64,000 bases of DNA, taken from Amylostereum areolatum. Taxonomy: Eukaryota; Basidiomycota; Agaricomycetes; Russulales; Stereaceae. Positions 53,801 to 64,000 of this stretch are shown here, one piece after another. The notes under the pieces were generated by a model, which saw only the letters and a program-made list of their open reading frames with translations, was not told the DNA's origin and did not search any database. Position numbers and translations under genes: made by a program. Position 1 is the stretch's first letter. Every line of letters starts with the position of its first letter. The stretch is taken from contig SAXG01000002.1 of NCBI GenBank assembly GCA_012932865.1, positions 1,240,001 through 1,304,000 on the forward strand. Direction: 5' to 3'.

Positions 53801-56800
53801 CAGGTTAGCGTTGTCCAACAGAAGCCAATGACCGTTCTTGAGAGCGCGGACAAGGGGGCCATCAACCCATTCGAAACGCCCCACCGTTGAAGACGTGGAC
53901 AGTTCGGCATGTATAGACTGGCGAAGGGATTCTATTTGCACGGGATCGACCTAGACCTTGAAGGCTATCTATAATGCCTAATGCCGTGGGAAGGGCTTGA
54001 GAAACGGAAGGTCGAGGAAGAGGCAGATGCCAGGATCCTTCGAAGACGTCCCAGTTCTGGGATTCGAATTCTGGAACCTTGCGATGTCGGGAGAACTTCT
54101 TGAAGGTACCCCAACAGGCGTTGGAGGAAGCTGTTCTGGAACGCCCCTGAGCGTCGACTTGTTCGAAACTACCGAGGATGTCAGTGGTATCTGTCGCGTT
54201 GTTCACAGATATTTGATGAAGGGGAGCGCCAGCCAGATCCGCCATAAGTCGTACCAGACTAGTCTTGCCGCTACTCCGATGGCCATTAACAATCACGAGC
54301 CATCCTTGCTTCAACGCGACGCCCATGGCTTCGACCCAAGGGAGATGTGATTGTAATAAAACCGGAGGAGGTGTGAGGGCGGTGTGATTTGCGCGGCAGC
54401 CAACGAAGTGGCCGACTTGAACGAGGGAAGGAGAGATCATCGGATGGGGGTTGCGGTCAAGATGATCGCAAGACAGGTCGAACGTGGCGGAGAAAAGCGC
54501 TTTGGCGGCAATGCGGTCAGCCTGTGTCCGGAAACGGGCTAGGTAAATGCTGCGCAGGTGCTCGAGAGGATGAAGAGGATGTTCGTGTCTTTGAAGCAGC
54601 GCGCCCCAGCGCGCCAAGTCACGTAGGTTGAACTCCCACGGACTGCCCGACCGCCCAAATGAGCGTTTAACCACGACTTCCTCCTGCAAACGAGAGTTAA
54701 ACACGATCATCGCGTTCAGGAGGTCTTTAGGGTAGTCGGGGAACATATGGTGGCAGATATGCTGAAGGTCCACAGTGGTTAAGGACTCCACGAAAACCTT
54801 GGTAAACCGATTAACGTAGGACTTGGGGAGTCCCTTGCGACCGCCGCCTTGTTGAATGGGGTTCTGCGCTGCGAAGATACGGAAAGAAGGGATGTTTTTC
54901 GAATGAGCGTCCCAACTCGGGGATATACACCGTGCCCCGGTGGTCAAGCACGGCGTTTAGTCCCTCGAGTACGGATTGCGGCGCGAGGTTCATCTCATCC
55001 AGCAAAACCCAATGTCCTCGCTGCATAGCCGTCAAAAATTCTGCGTCCTTCCATGCAAATTCGCCGGGTGCGCCGCCCTCCACAGGAAGGTCCGTGCCAA
55101 AGAGGTCGGCAAGGTCGGTCTGATCTGACAGGTTGATGCGACAGAGGTGGTATCCGCAAATCTTCGCTAGGGCCGTGACTAAACTCGTCTTGCCAACGCC
55201 GGGGCTTCCCTCGAGGAGGATAGGTTTTGTGAGCTGGCATGCTCGTACAACTCGCATAGCATTGTCACGCGTTGTCGGGGCCTGAAGGTTGAATGAGTGC
55301 GCTGTCTGCTGTTTTGGTCCTCTTGGAATTGCGAATAGACCAAGTTGCACGAGGTCCGTGGACTGATGGCCAGGAGCGTAGGAAGTTTCTGTGTCAGAGG
55401 GAAAGGGTGCTAATTCTTGCAGCTTGAACCATGGCGTCACCCTTGAGCCTTGCTTAAGGCTTCCGGAGGGTAGGACGCGAGGGCGGGGAGTGAGCCGAGG
55501 CCGTCAAGACAGATCATATGAGCGGCATGATGCTAATCCAAACAAGTCATGAACAAGCGCCATACCATCAGATGAGATTACTTACAAAGATTTCGTTGGG
55601 CGGTATGTGCTGCATCACTTCTGAGTCCAGGAGAGTGTTTGAAAACGTCACCCAAGCCTGCCGATACATATTAACTCAGGTGACCTTTAAGTATATTGGT
55701 ATTGGTCAAGAGTCTCCCACTTACCAAGATGTCGCGCAACCCGAGAAGGGCCTGCTCTGACGTTCGTGCACTCAACCACTCGCAAAAATTGAGCAATGGC
55801 TGCGTAAACGGCTGAAGGCTTGCGTGGCGCCATGAGCTTACCGACGATCTGTTCCAGGTCGATACGGTCATCCACCGCTGGTACCCAATATTTCGGTGAA
55901 CCGGTTTCTAAGCGCAGGGGACAGTTCTTTCTTGCCGTAGTCTCCCCCAGGGTTCATTGTCGCAATGAGCTTGAATCCATCCTCAGCCTGGACAAACGAC
56001 TCCTCCGTGCTATCTCCACCACGTTCGGCGAGGACGACGGTCCGTGCAGGCTCAAGCACGCTGTTCAATCGCTCAAGAACCGAATCGTCTGCCAAGGAAA
56101 TTTCATCCAGCAGCAGCACGTTGCCCTGACGCATCGCCTCCACCAAGGGTCCATCGTGCCACTCGAAAATAGCGGCCAGACGTCGAATCCTTCTGGTGCA
56201 CTTCCTCCACGCGGCCGGACAACTCGGGCAACGTCTTGGTCAACTTCTCCAGCGCGAGCACCAAGGACGACAGACCCCCTGGACACTTCAGGTAACTTGT
56301 TCTCTTTGAATAGTGCTGCGGCCTGTTGTAGCATTTCGGTTTCGAGAGCAGCCCTGTTGCGCACGGGCCGAAGCCCTCCAATGAGGTCCGCGGTTTCCGT
56401 ATTTTGGTGACAGTTGACTGAGTAGAGGTGTTTCTGGACTGCATCGGCATACACCTGGCAGACAGACGTTTTTCCAGAGCCAGTCTCCCCGACGAGCAAA
56501 ACGGGCTCGTTACAGCGGAGTGCCCGTGCTACGAGGACTAGCAAACGTTGCATGGCCTTGGTCCACACGAGCGTTGAAGTAGAGGGAATCTCGAAACCCA
56601 TTGAGGATGGGAAATCGCCGCCCAGTCGTCGAAAATCGTACAGGGTTTGCTCGTTAATCCGCACTTTCATAACGGACTCGATGATCTCTCTGACGACCTG
56701 TTTATCGTCCTCTCGGCGGGCACGTTCGGCCAGGAGCATGTACCCATTTTCCGCGAGCTCTTGATACCCGACGGCGTCGCGTCCTGCCCAGCGGAAAAGA

Positions 56801-59800
56801 TCTCGGAGTGTCGCAAACCCGTGCTTGCTCTCAAAGACACGGCTGGACTGGCGTCGCTTCTGAAGCTCGTGGAAAACGCTAACGATACGCTGGGCATACG
56901 AAGGGGCGATTCGGCAACGTCGATGCAAGATAGTCTCCAATTCCGCCTGTGGGACATCTTCGAAATGGACCTCGAGGAAACGATTCCGAAACGCGCGAGA
57001 AAGGACTTTCCGTCCCGCATATAAGCCAGGAGGATTTTGAGTGGCGAATAGCATGAAGTGAGGGTGGGGACGGACAACCTCTTGAGTCTCCGGAATAACC
57101 AACTCTCGGTTGTCATCGAGTAGCCGGTTGAGTGCCTCAAGAACGTCCGTTGGTGCGAGGTTTAGTTCATCCAATACGATCCAATCACCCTGGCGGAGAG
57201 CTTGAACGAGTAGTCCGTCTTTGAACACGAGCTTTCCCGTCTGAGAGTCCGAAACATACGACCCGAGATACTCTTGGATATCCGTGTGCTCATGGTTGTT
57301 GATACGAATGAACCTGTGGCCAGTGCACTTCGCCAAATACTCGATGGAACTTGTCTTTCCGCTGGAAGTTGGCCCCTCGATAAGTACTGGGAACCTTCGG
57401 GTAACGATAATCCGGGCTAGATCGATAAGTTTCTTCTCCACAGAAGGTGTCATAATGTAATCCACTTGGGGGTCGGGAGGTAAGAACCCCTTTTTCAAGG
57501 TAGAACGGCCCGAGTTTGACAAACTCGTCGCTTGACCTGCCCTGGGGTGGTGCCGGTTCCTTCGCCAAAAGCGAGCGAGTGTTGCGTACGCTAGACAGGA
57601 TATGCCGTTCGGCCAAGGCAGTAACGACTTGCGTGCTAGGTTCATCCAACACCATGGTGAAGCCCATGAGGCATCCTTCCCACAGGGCTCGGCGAAGGCT
57701 GTATGAACTGGCGATGTCAGACGCAAATGTGAGGGCACGCGCCAGGGTTCGCATGCTGAAGTGAGGTCGATGGTTGGAACCATCAGCTATCTGCCGGGCT
57801 TCTGCTAATTGCTTGACGGCGATATAAAATTCGGCGACGTCCATGATGGCAGCCTTATCGCCCACAGCGACAGGACCAATGTATTGGGTGACGATGCTGA
57901 GGAGGGTGTCGCGGTCAGCATCCGGGGGTGGTACATCGATTTCTGTGAAACAAGAACGGATGCTTGGAGGGAGATCCTTCTTGCCAACGTCTGTGGCTGG
58001 ATTCATGCAGGCAAACAGACGAAAGTCTGGGTGGCGAGGTACGGGTTCTAATGAGCCTTGCTCCGTAAGAGTGATGGAGGCTGTTGGTCCACGCAGAAGG
58101 CCTGCGACGGCTTCTAGAGTTTCAGGGCTCGACAAGTTGATTTCGTCCAGAAGAATCCTGAGAGACGCATCAGACACGATCAAGTACTCGGACGAAAGAA
58201 TCCTCACCAATCACCAGATCGAAGCGCTTTGACCAGTGGACCCTCGATAAAGTTAAATGCGAACTTGCTCTTGCCTTGCACGTGCTGAACCTCGAAATGG
58301 GACACCGATTGTTCGAATGCGGCCCAAAGGGCTTCAGCCGATGTAAGATCAGCAAATTCCGTCCTACGCCGTTTGCGAGGAGCGTGGGAGTCGAGTTCAT
58401 CGTCGGGCCTGTTAATGCAATGTCAGACATGGGATGACGCCATTAGACAAAACAGGTCAACTTACGTCGCGCATTCAGTGAGCTTGCTCTGGATACGATC
58501 CTTCGCCAGTCGAGCACTTTCTTTCCAAAGACCTACGGCACGCTTCCATTTGCCTTCCTGAACCGCCCTCCGTACCGACTCCTCGAATTTGGCGTTCTTC
58601 TTCTGGCTGAAGGTCCCGCGGAAAAGGTCTAAAAATTGCTCCTGTAGCGCGGAGCCGGGAACCCGTGCGTCAACAGGCTTGAAGCCACCGAGAAGGTCAG
58701 CAGACTCCGTTTGCTGTGAGAGATTGAGTGATACGAGGGGCCGATGGAGCAATGCTGCCATATGCGTGACAACGCTAGTCTTGCCCGTACCCGTCTCGCC
58801 CGTCAGCAGGACTGGTTCATTAAGCAATACAGCCTGCCGCAATCCGCGAGATGAGGGAGATAGCCGGTCGGTGTAAAGCAAACGGTCGCTGTACAACCGG
58901 GGACACCTCGACCTTCCCTCGTAATGCCGTGAGTCTGACACGACCGACGCGAAGCGCCGTGCTCCTCCCATTTGCATCTCGCTCGATGTCGAATTCGGGC
59001 ACGCGGCTACGCAAAACCCACTCGCATTGTTCGGAAGAAAGGCCCAGGTGTTCGCCCGCGACTGCTGAAATTGCCTCTGAATGAGCACGAGCTGCTGCCG
59101 TCAGAGCACCTGCACCAAAGAATACGTCCCGTGCCTCCAGGTATAGGTCCTCGCGTACTGACGGATTTGTGAACACAACAGGGAGAGACGCATTGTCCAG
59201 GTCCATCGCCTGGTAGGAAGACGGGAGCACGGCATTCACGCGAGCGCAATACTTCTCCAACTCGCGCAGCCCAACCGTGCGAGCGGAAGGTCGCGGAACC
59301 GAGTGACTTGATTGCGAGCCATAATGCGATGATTGCAGAGGCCGCCGCACCGGTAAGCCTTGGGAAGCGGACATCGACAATGGTGCGAAGTTCTTCGGGG
59401 GTCGGTGGCATGATAACCACTTCATGGAACTTGTGGGATCCGAAGAAAGAGGGTTTAGGAAAGGCGCCACCGCGGGATGGTTGTAGTGAACGCGTCGAGA
59501 ATATTGCGAATCCCTCCGCCGCGATCACTTCTCCGCGACTGGGTACCTGCAATCGCGCTCGACCTCCGACCCACTTGCCCGCCCCTAGCGACGCAATGAG
59601 TGGTTCGATCGTCCCAAGAACCTCGTTACTGCCCCGATCGATATCTTCGAATATTATCCACCTCCCCTCGCGCATAGCGCGAACGAGAATACCCTCTTTC
59701 CATTCAAACGTTCCCGGGTTTGTCGGGGAGGATATGTATGAGCCTAGGAGTGAGCGTGGATCAAGGGAGGTATCCGCGAGCGCAATGGTGATGATTTGAT

Positions 59801-60920
59801 TTGTGACGGTAGGGTGGAGCGTCGCAGCAAGATAGGAGAGGAATAGCGACTTCCCAGAGGAAGGAGGTGATGTGATTAAGGTTGGGAGACGCTGGGAGTG
59901 AAGGAGCGCCAAGGACCGTAGAGCACGTGTTGAGGTTACCGTTGGGACAAGAGGCGGTAAATCAACGACACCAGGAGGTCGAAAAACGAGGACGCCATGC
60001 ACATTTGCGATAAAGGGACTTAAAAATGTATTAGTCCAGTGACAATTGACCAAAAGCGAGAATATACCTCAATTCAGACGGCAAAATATCCTGGCCTTCC
60101 TGGCCAGCATAATAATCTTGCAGGCTGCTCGTGACAGCATCCCGAGCATCGTGAACCCGTTTTGCCTCTATAAAAGGCAAAATCCAACCATCCACCACTC
60201 CCCTTTGACCATCGACGCCCTCTCCGTACTGGAGTGGACAGTCAACATTCCCCTCATCGCCAATGATTTCAGCTTCCATCTTCGTCCTTACATCCTCCCC
60301 CATTCCAACTTGCAGCGCATAGCACCGTATTGCTAGAAGGCGGACGGCGGTGTCGAGGTGGGGTGCCCATATGAGCTTTGAGAGCGGATCTAATGGCCAA
60401 AAAAGAAGACTCGGAAGTTCGCGGTTGATTTGAAGTATTCGGTAGTATGACAGAAGAAGTCGGTGGAGGCGGTCAGATGGTAGGGGAGATTGCGCGTGGT
60501 GGATGAAATCGAGGGGTCCGTTTTCTGGGAGCGCGTTTTGAAGGAAGTGGGAGAGAACGCTGGAAGTTTGTCAGGTTTAATGCAAAAAACCCCGAATTCG
60601 AGCAGGACATACGGATATATCTCTTCGTGAGGCTGGACTAACAAGCAAAAAGCAGTAAGTTTGCTTTCAAGCGCCTCGGTGTCGTTCAACCACCGAGCAC
60701 AAAGGTCAAGAAGCAATGGACGAAATGCATCCGCGACCAGGAGGGTTGTTGAAGGATAGTACAGCGCCCGTGACAATGTATGGAGAAGATGCGATCGCGA
60801 CAAAGGATTTTGGAGGGAGGAGATGTGAGGAAAGTGGGCCGGTATTTTTTCCAGGAGGTAGGAGAGCCGTGCACGTAGATTCACAGACAAAGGGTTTGGG
60901 GAATAATCCAGCGTGTTCAT
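44880..60920 (-). CDS. MDN1: Midasin, AAA+ dynein-like ribosome-assembly ATPase
   Basis: Giant ATPase that pulls assembly factors off pre-60S particles. ATG 60920 ('MNTLDYSPNPLSVNLRA'); stop at 44880. Six AAA+ modules are visible by Walker A motifs: 'TSPPSSGKSLFLSY' (about 59860), 'LTGETGTGKTSVVT' (58790), 'IEGPTSSGKTSSIE' (57365), 'LVGETGSGKTSVCQ' (56480), 'LEGSPGVGKTSLVT' (55200) and 'VNGHRSSGKTSLVR' (54275). Matching Walker B stretches such as 'WILLDEINLSSPETLE' follow. A long linker (about 47.8-53 kb) leads to the Asp/Glu-rich tail (about 46.0-47.4 kb) and the C-terminal MIDAS domain ('LVALDDSRSMSESH', about 45535), ending 'FFERISDE'. Introns are present (for example about 58157-58204), but frame changes near 54888, 55827, 55893, 56187, 56273, 57480, 58826 and 59300 fit single extra bases, not introns. 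One near 54150 has the opposite sense. Confidence 0.95.
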
Positions 60921-62095
60921 TGCGATCGCCGAGAAGTGAAGACGGACGCCCTGCTTTGCGGTAGCCACCACCAGTATCGTCGGGAGTGTGAGGAACCGTC
61001 GAAGACGACTCGCCAGCTGCAAAAACGTCGAGAATGTCACGTGCACGTGGCTTCTTGGGTTAGGTTAGGGTTCGACTAATGCCGACCACCGCCTCAGACC
61101 ACCTCGACTCTCGAGCCTTAGCCCACGACCGTCTGACAACCAGCGCCATACAACCTACTCAAGCTATTAGTATTTCAAGCTTCAGTCCTGGCCGTATCTT
61201 ATCCACCAATTTGCCCTCCCCTCCCATCAGGTCCTTCTCAAGTACGTGACAATCATCATGACCAGGACTCCAGGTGTCAACTGCTCCGAGTCCGGTGAGT
61301 ACGCAGGGTCCATTTCGTGTATCTAACTATCAGTTTGAAGACTTTGTGCAATTGACGGAAATAATGCAGGTAATCGTCATAAAACACAGGCAGATTAACT
61401 CGCGCAATCTGGACGCTTTATATCCGTATAGGCCACATTCTCCATTGCTCTCACATACTCTCAGCAACCAGCAACATCTATGTGGGATGTACACGAGAGC
61501 AAACAGGATGTCATTGTCAGCGCACTCGGATAGGCTCTGATCACGGTAGCCAACTTTAGCCCTATCCGGAGCATCTCATGCAACCGTTCACGCCCTCGCA
61601 TCATCACAACTTCTCTCGTGGAGATCTTACGAATCGGACCTGGCCTCTTTGATGATTTCAGCCTTTCCGTCGTGCGTGGTACGACCACGCTCGGCCGCAG
61701 CATAGTCGTCAATTCAAATGTGATCAATATCGATCCCCTTTGCAGAACGCATGGAACCTTCGGCCTCCGCGGAAAGCACGGGCTGGCGTGGTATCGGGGA
61801 CACGGCGCTGGCCACGCACGAACTTAAGTGATGCAATAGCGGCACTGAACAGCCCACAGCTCCGAACGCAGACATGGACTTTCTCCCCAGGACTATCGCT
61901 ACCCATTGTTTCCTTTTCTGCCACGATAAATTTGCATCTCACTTTCCTTTCCTGTAATATGGGGGCTTCAGTGAGACACTTGAGCTCTGACCTAAATGCT
62001 TGCGATGCCGTCTAATATATATGCATACAGTACGCTCATCGACGAGATGCCTTCATTGGGAACCTAAGTAGTGCTGAGTTGTGGAAATGAAAGCG
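60921..62095. other. Spacer between MDN1 and the LINE/RanGAP region
   Basis: The left end is the MDN1 promoter: CACGTG-containing sequence at about 61037-61046 and a run of TTAGG(G)-type units at about 61054-61070. In the remainder, short frames on both strands (for example 61618-61827, plus) have no recognisable domain. Confidence 0.45.
61035..61072 (-). promoter_or_regulatory. MDN1 promoter: CACGTG plus telobox-like repeat
   Basis: Within about 150 bp of the MDN1 start codon there are two overlapping ACGTG/CACGTG-type motifs. Next to them is 'gggttaggttagggttcg', which on the MDN1 sense strand reads as AACCCTAA/CCTAACCC. Telobox-like and CACGTG elements recur in promoters of ribosome-biogenesis genes in several eukaryotes; that this one is functional is inference. 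Confidence 0.4.
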
Positions 62096-62110
62096 ATTCC
62101 CGTCACGTGG
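62096..62110. repeat. Left target-site duplication of LINE fragment
   Basis: 15 bp 'attcccgtcacgtgg', repeated at 62847-62861 with one mismatch (g/a). Confidence 0.75.
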
Positions 62111-62846
62111 TTCTCGGGAACCAGACACGATCGCGAAGGAGGGCGTCTACGGTACGCCTCTTATTCACTCCACCATCTCCTGGGCTCGAGCAAAGGCAAA
62201 GTCCCAAGCGTTGAAAGCCTGGAGATCCGAATGGGCAGCCCGCCCACACAACAACCTCGCATCAGTTGCACTACGACATCCTCCATCCACCAACCTATCC
62301 CCCTTCCATCGCAATTTTGACGGCCCCCGCGACGTACACACCCGCATCATCCAAACCGTCCTTGGCCATGGATTCCGTGGCGACTACTATGCCCGATTCG
62401 TTCCCACAGAATCAACTGCCTGCCCGTGCTGCAACGCTCCCATCCAAACCCGAGACCACATTCTTGCCGACTGCCCACTCTTCGAAGACCATCGACACCA
62501 CCTCCGCACCGCCTCGCGCACTCTTTCCACCCCCTTCATCCTAGGCACTCAAACCGGTCTGTCGGCCCTCGCCAAGTCCGTCGGTGCAACGCGCGCTTTT
62601 GCCAAGGTAGCCCCGATTGAACCTCCCCCCCCTCCCCCCGAACCAGACGACGTGGACCCAGGATAGATTCTATTAGACTACTCTACCATTAACTACATCT
62701 CACCCCTCCTACAATACAATGACCCTCATAGAACTTGTCCTACTCATACAACCCGCCTCCCTTCCGCACTACCATACTGCTGCCGCATTTAGTCATAGGT
62801 ACTTGACACGGGATATAAATGTATTTAAAAATAAAATAAATAAATA
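62111..62846 (+). mobile_element. 5'-truncated non-LTR (LINE) retrotransposon tail
   Basis: The plus strand encodes the far C-terminus of a LINE-type polyprotein: 'WRSEWAARPHNNLASVAL', then 'VLGHGFRGDYYARFVPTEST', then the zinc-knuckle-like 'CPCCNAPIQTRDHILADCPL' and 'FEDHRHHLRTASRTL', ending in a Pro-rich tail with a stop at 62664-62666. This segment normally lies after the reverse transcriptase and RNase H domains, which are missing. About 180 bp of 3' UTR ends in an A-rich tail of TAAA-type repeats (about 62825-62846). A 15-bp target-site duplication flanks the fragment. It is a dead insertion, truncated during integration. Confidence 0.85.
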
Positions 62847-62861
62847 ATTCCCATCACGTGG
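62847..62861. repeat. Right target-site duplication of LINE fragment
   Basis: 15 bp 'attcccatcacgtgg', directly after the A-rich tail, matching 62096-62110 with one mismatch. Confidence 0.75.
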
Positions 62862-62971
62862 ACCCGTACGACGCGCCGGAAATTTCTTGATCGAACTCAA
62901 CATTGCAGAACTTCGACTCTTTCCTTCATCTTCTCTCTATACCTCCCAGTCACGGACGATACCCTTGCACT

Positions 62972-64000
62972 ATGAACTACTCGCTAGATGGAAGGTCTCT
63001 CAAGCTTGATACGCGCGCCGACATCGAACCCTATCTGCGCGAGATTGACCCATCCAACCTCGAAGAAATCCACCTCGGTGGGAACACCATCGGTGTAGAA
63101 GCAGCGCGGGCACTTGCAGAGACTCTTCAGAAGGCATCCAAACTTAAGGTAATATCGATCGATTGGACTCCTCCCACTCAGCTAATGCGCACGACAAACC
63201 CAAGGTCGCCGATTTCGCAGACATCTTCACTGGTCGTCTGATCAGCGAGATCCCACTTGCACTCTCCGCGCTCTGCGACGCGCTCATAGACAAACAGCAA
63301 CTTGTCGAGATCAATCTTTCAGACAACGCTTTCGGAGGCCGCTCCGTCGACCCAATCGTTCCCTTCTTAACACAAAATCGCGCCTTCCAAGTCCTCAAGT
63401 TGAACAACAATGGCCTCGGACCGGCAGGCGGCACCGTCATCGCTGAAGCCTTGCGCACCTCAGCCGAGCTCAGCAAGAAGGAGGGCAGAACCAGCAACCT
63501 ACGAACCGTTATCTGCGGTCGGAATCGTCTCGAGAACGGCAGCGCAGATGCGTGGGCAGCCGCATTTGCCGCGCATGGCACTCTCCAAGACGTCCGTATG
63601 CCACAGAATGGCATCCGAATGGAAGGCATCACTGCTCTCGCCGGTGGTCTGGCTGCCAATGCCAAGCTGGAACACCTCGACCTCCAAGACAACACATTCT
63701 CGCAGGCCGGAGAGCAAGCCTTCGCCAAATCACTTCCACTGTGGCCCGCTCTCCACACACTCAACTTCTCCGACTGCGTGCTCTCAGACGAAGGAGGAGA
63801 AGTTCCCCGAACAATCGAGGTACTCGCCCAGGGCTCGAACCCCGCGTTGCGAAATTTGTTCTTACAGAACAACAACCTCGACTCCAAGACAGCTGCCGTG
63901 CTCGCGGGTGGCATTGGCACACACCTCAAGGCCGTCACCCGGATCGAGTTCCAGTGGAATGAGGTGGAAGAAGACGACGAGGATGTGCAGACACTAGCGG
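62972..64000 (+). CDS. RNA1: Ran GTPase-activating protein (RanGAP/Rna1), 3' end cut off
   Basis: Activates GTP hydrolysis by Ran in the cytosol, which drives the nuclear transport gradient. ATG 62972 starts 'MNYSLDGRSLKLDTRADIEP'. Leucine-rich repeats follow ('LEEIHLGGNTIGVEAARAL'). An intron (about 63150-63204) separates the first repeat from 'VADFADIFTGRLISEIPLAL', which holds the conserved 'FTGR' Arg region, then 'QLVEINLSDNAFGGRSVDP', 'FQVLKLNNNGLGPAGG', 'LRTVICGRNRLENGS', 'LQDVRMPQNGIRMEGI', 'LEHLDLQDNTFSQAG' and 'LRNLFLQNNNLDSKTA'. The open frame reaches the window edge in the acidic region 'WNEVEEDDEDVQTL', so only the acidic C-terminal tail is missing. Its promoter carries the LINE insertion. 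Confidence 0.95.

Noticed and set aside
61054..61070. Interstitial telomere from TTAGGG-like units
   Set aside because: Only two to three imperfect units, placed in the MDN1 promoter; a promoter element is more likely.
63815..63850. B-box-like 'gggctcgaacccc' suggesting a tRNA
   Set aside because: It lies inside the intact RanGAP reading frame and has no matching A box or acceptor stem.

Overview
The window is fungal nuclear DNA, almost certainly from a mushroom-forming basidiomycete (Agaricomycetes; Polyporales is a guess). Genes are compact with many 45-65 bp GT-AG introns. The families present are typical of that class: paired arrestin-like proteins, an unnamed multi-copy 7-transmembrane family, CBM20-tailed GH15 glucoamylases, and the membrane flavoprotein often mislabelled 'NRPS12'.

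Layout. 0.4-4.2 kb: two arrestin-like genes in tandem (minus). 5.0-5.5 kb: YAE1, frame-broken. 5.6-6.5 kb: a gene of unknown function. 6.5-9.0 kb: a minus-strand region with coding-like, membrane-rich pieces that I cannot assemble. 9.0-9.1 kb: U6 snRNA (minus). 9.4-10.8 kb: PA-TM-RING E3 ligase. 12.6-14.6 kb: four-finger CCCH protein. 15.6-21.9 kb: tandem array of 7TM genes (two relics, then two near-identical copies in a 2.17-kb repeat). 22.4-23.6 kb: heme oxygenase. 24.4-33.8 kb: two head-to-head glucoamylases 5.2 kb apart, sharing a nearly identical core of about 0.8 kb. 34.4-36.3 kb: membrane flavoprotein (minus). 38.5-39.5 kb: Ysc84/SYLF protein. 40.2-42.1 kb: a third, divergent GH15 gene without a starch-binding domain. 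42.4-44.6 kb: type I phosphodiesterase/nucleotide pyrophosphatase (minus). 44.9-60.9 kb: full-length midasin (MDN1). 62.1-62.8 kb: a 5'-truncated LINE flanked by a target-site duplication, just upstream of RanGAP (RNA1), which runs off the right end.

The housekeeping content covers ribosome assembly (MDN1), Fe-S loading of the ribosome-recycling ATPase (YAE1), nuclear transport (RNA1) and splicing (U6). The accessory content is starch degradation and multi-copy membrane proteins. No new defence or biosynthetic system is visible.

One observation affects the whole window. Several conserved genes, including essential MDN1 and YAE1 and one of two near-identical glucoamylases, carry frame breaks that are mostly repaired by removing a single base. 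I take most of these as uncorrected single-base insertions in the assembly. Multi-exon coordinates below give the first and last coding base; internal junctions are by eye.
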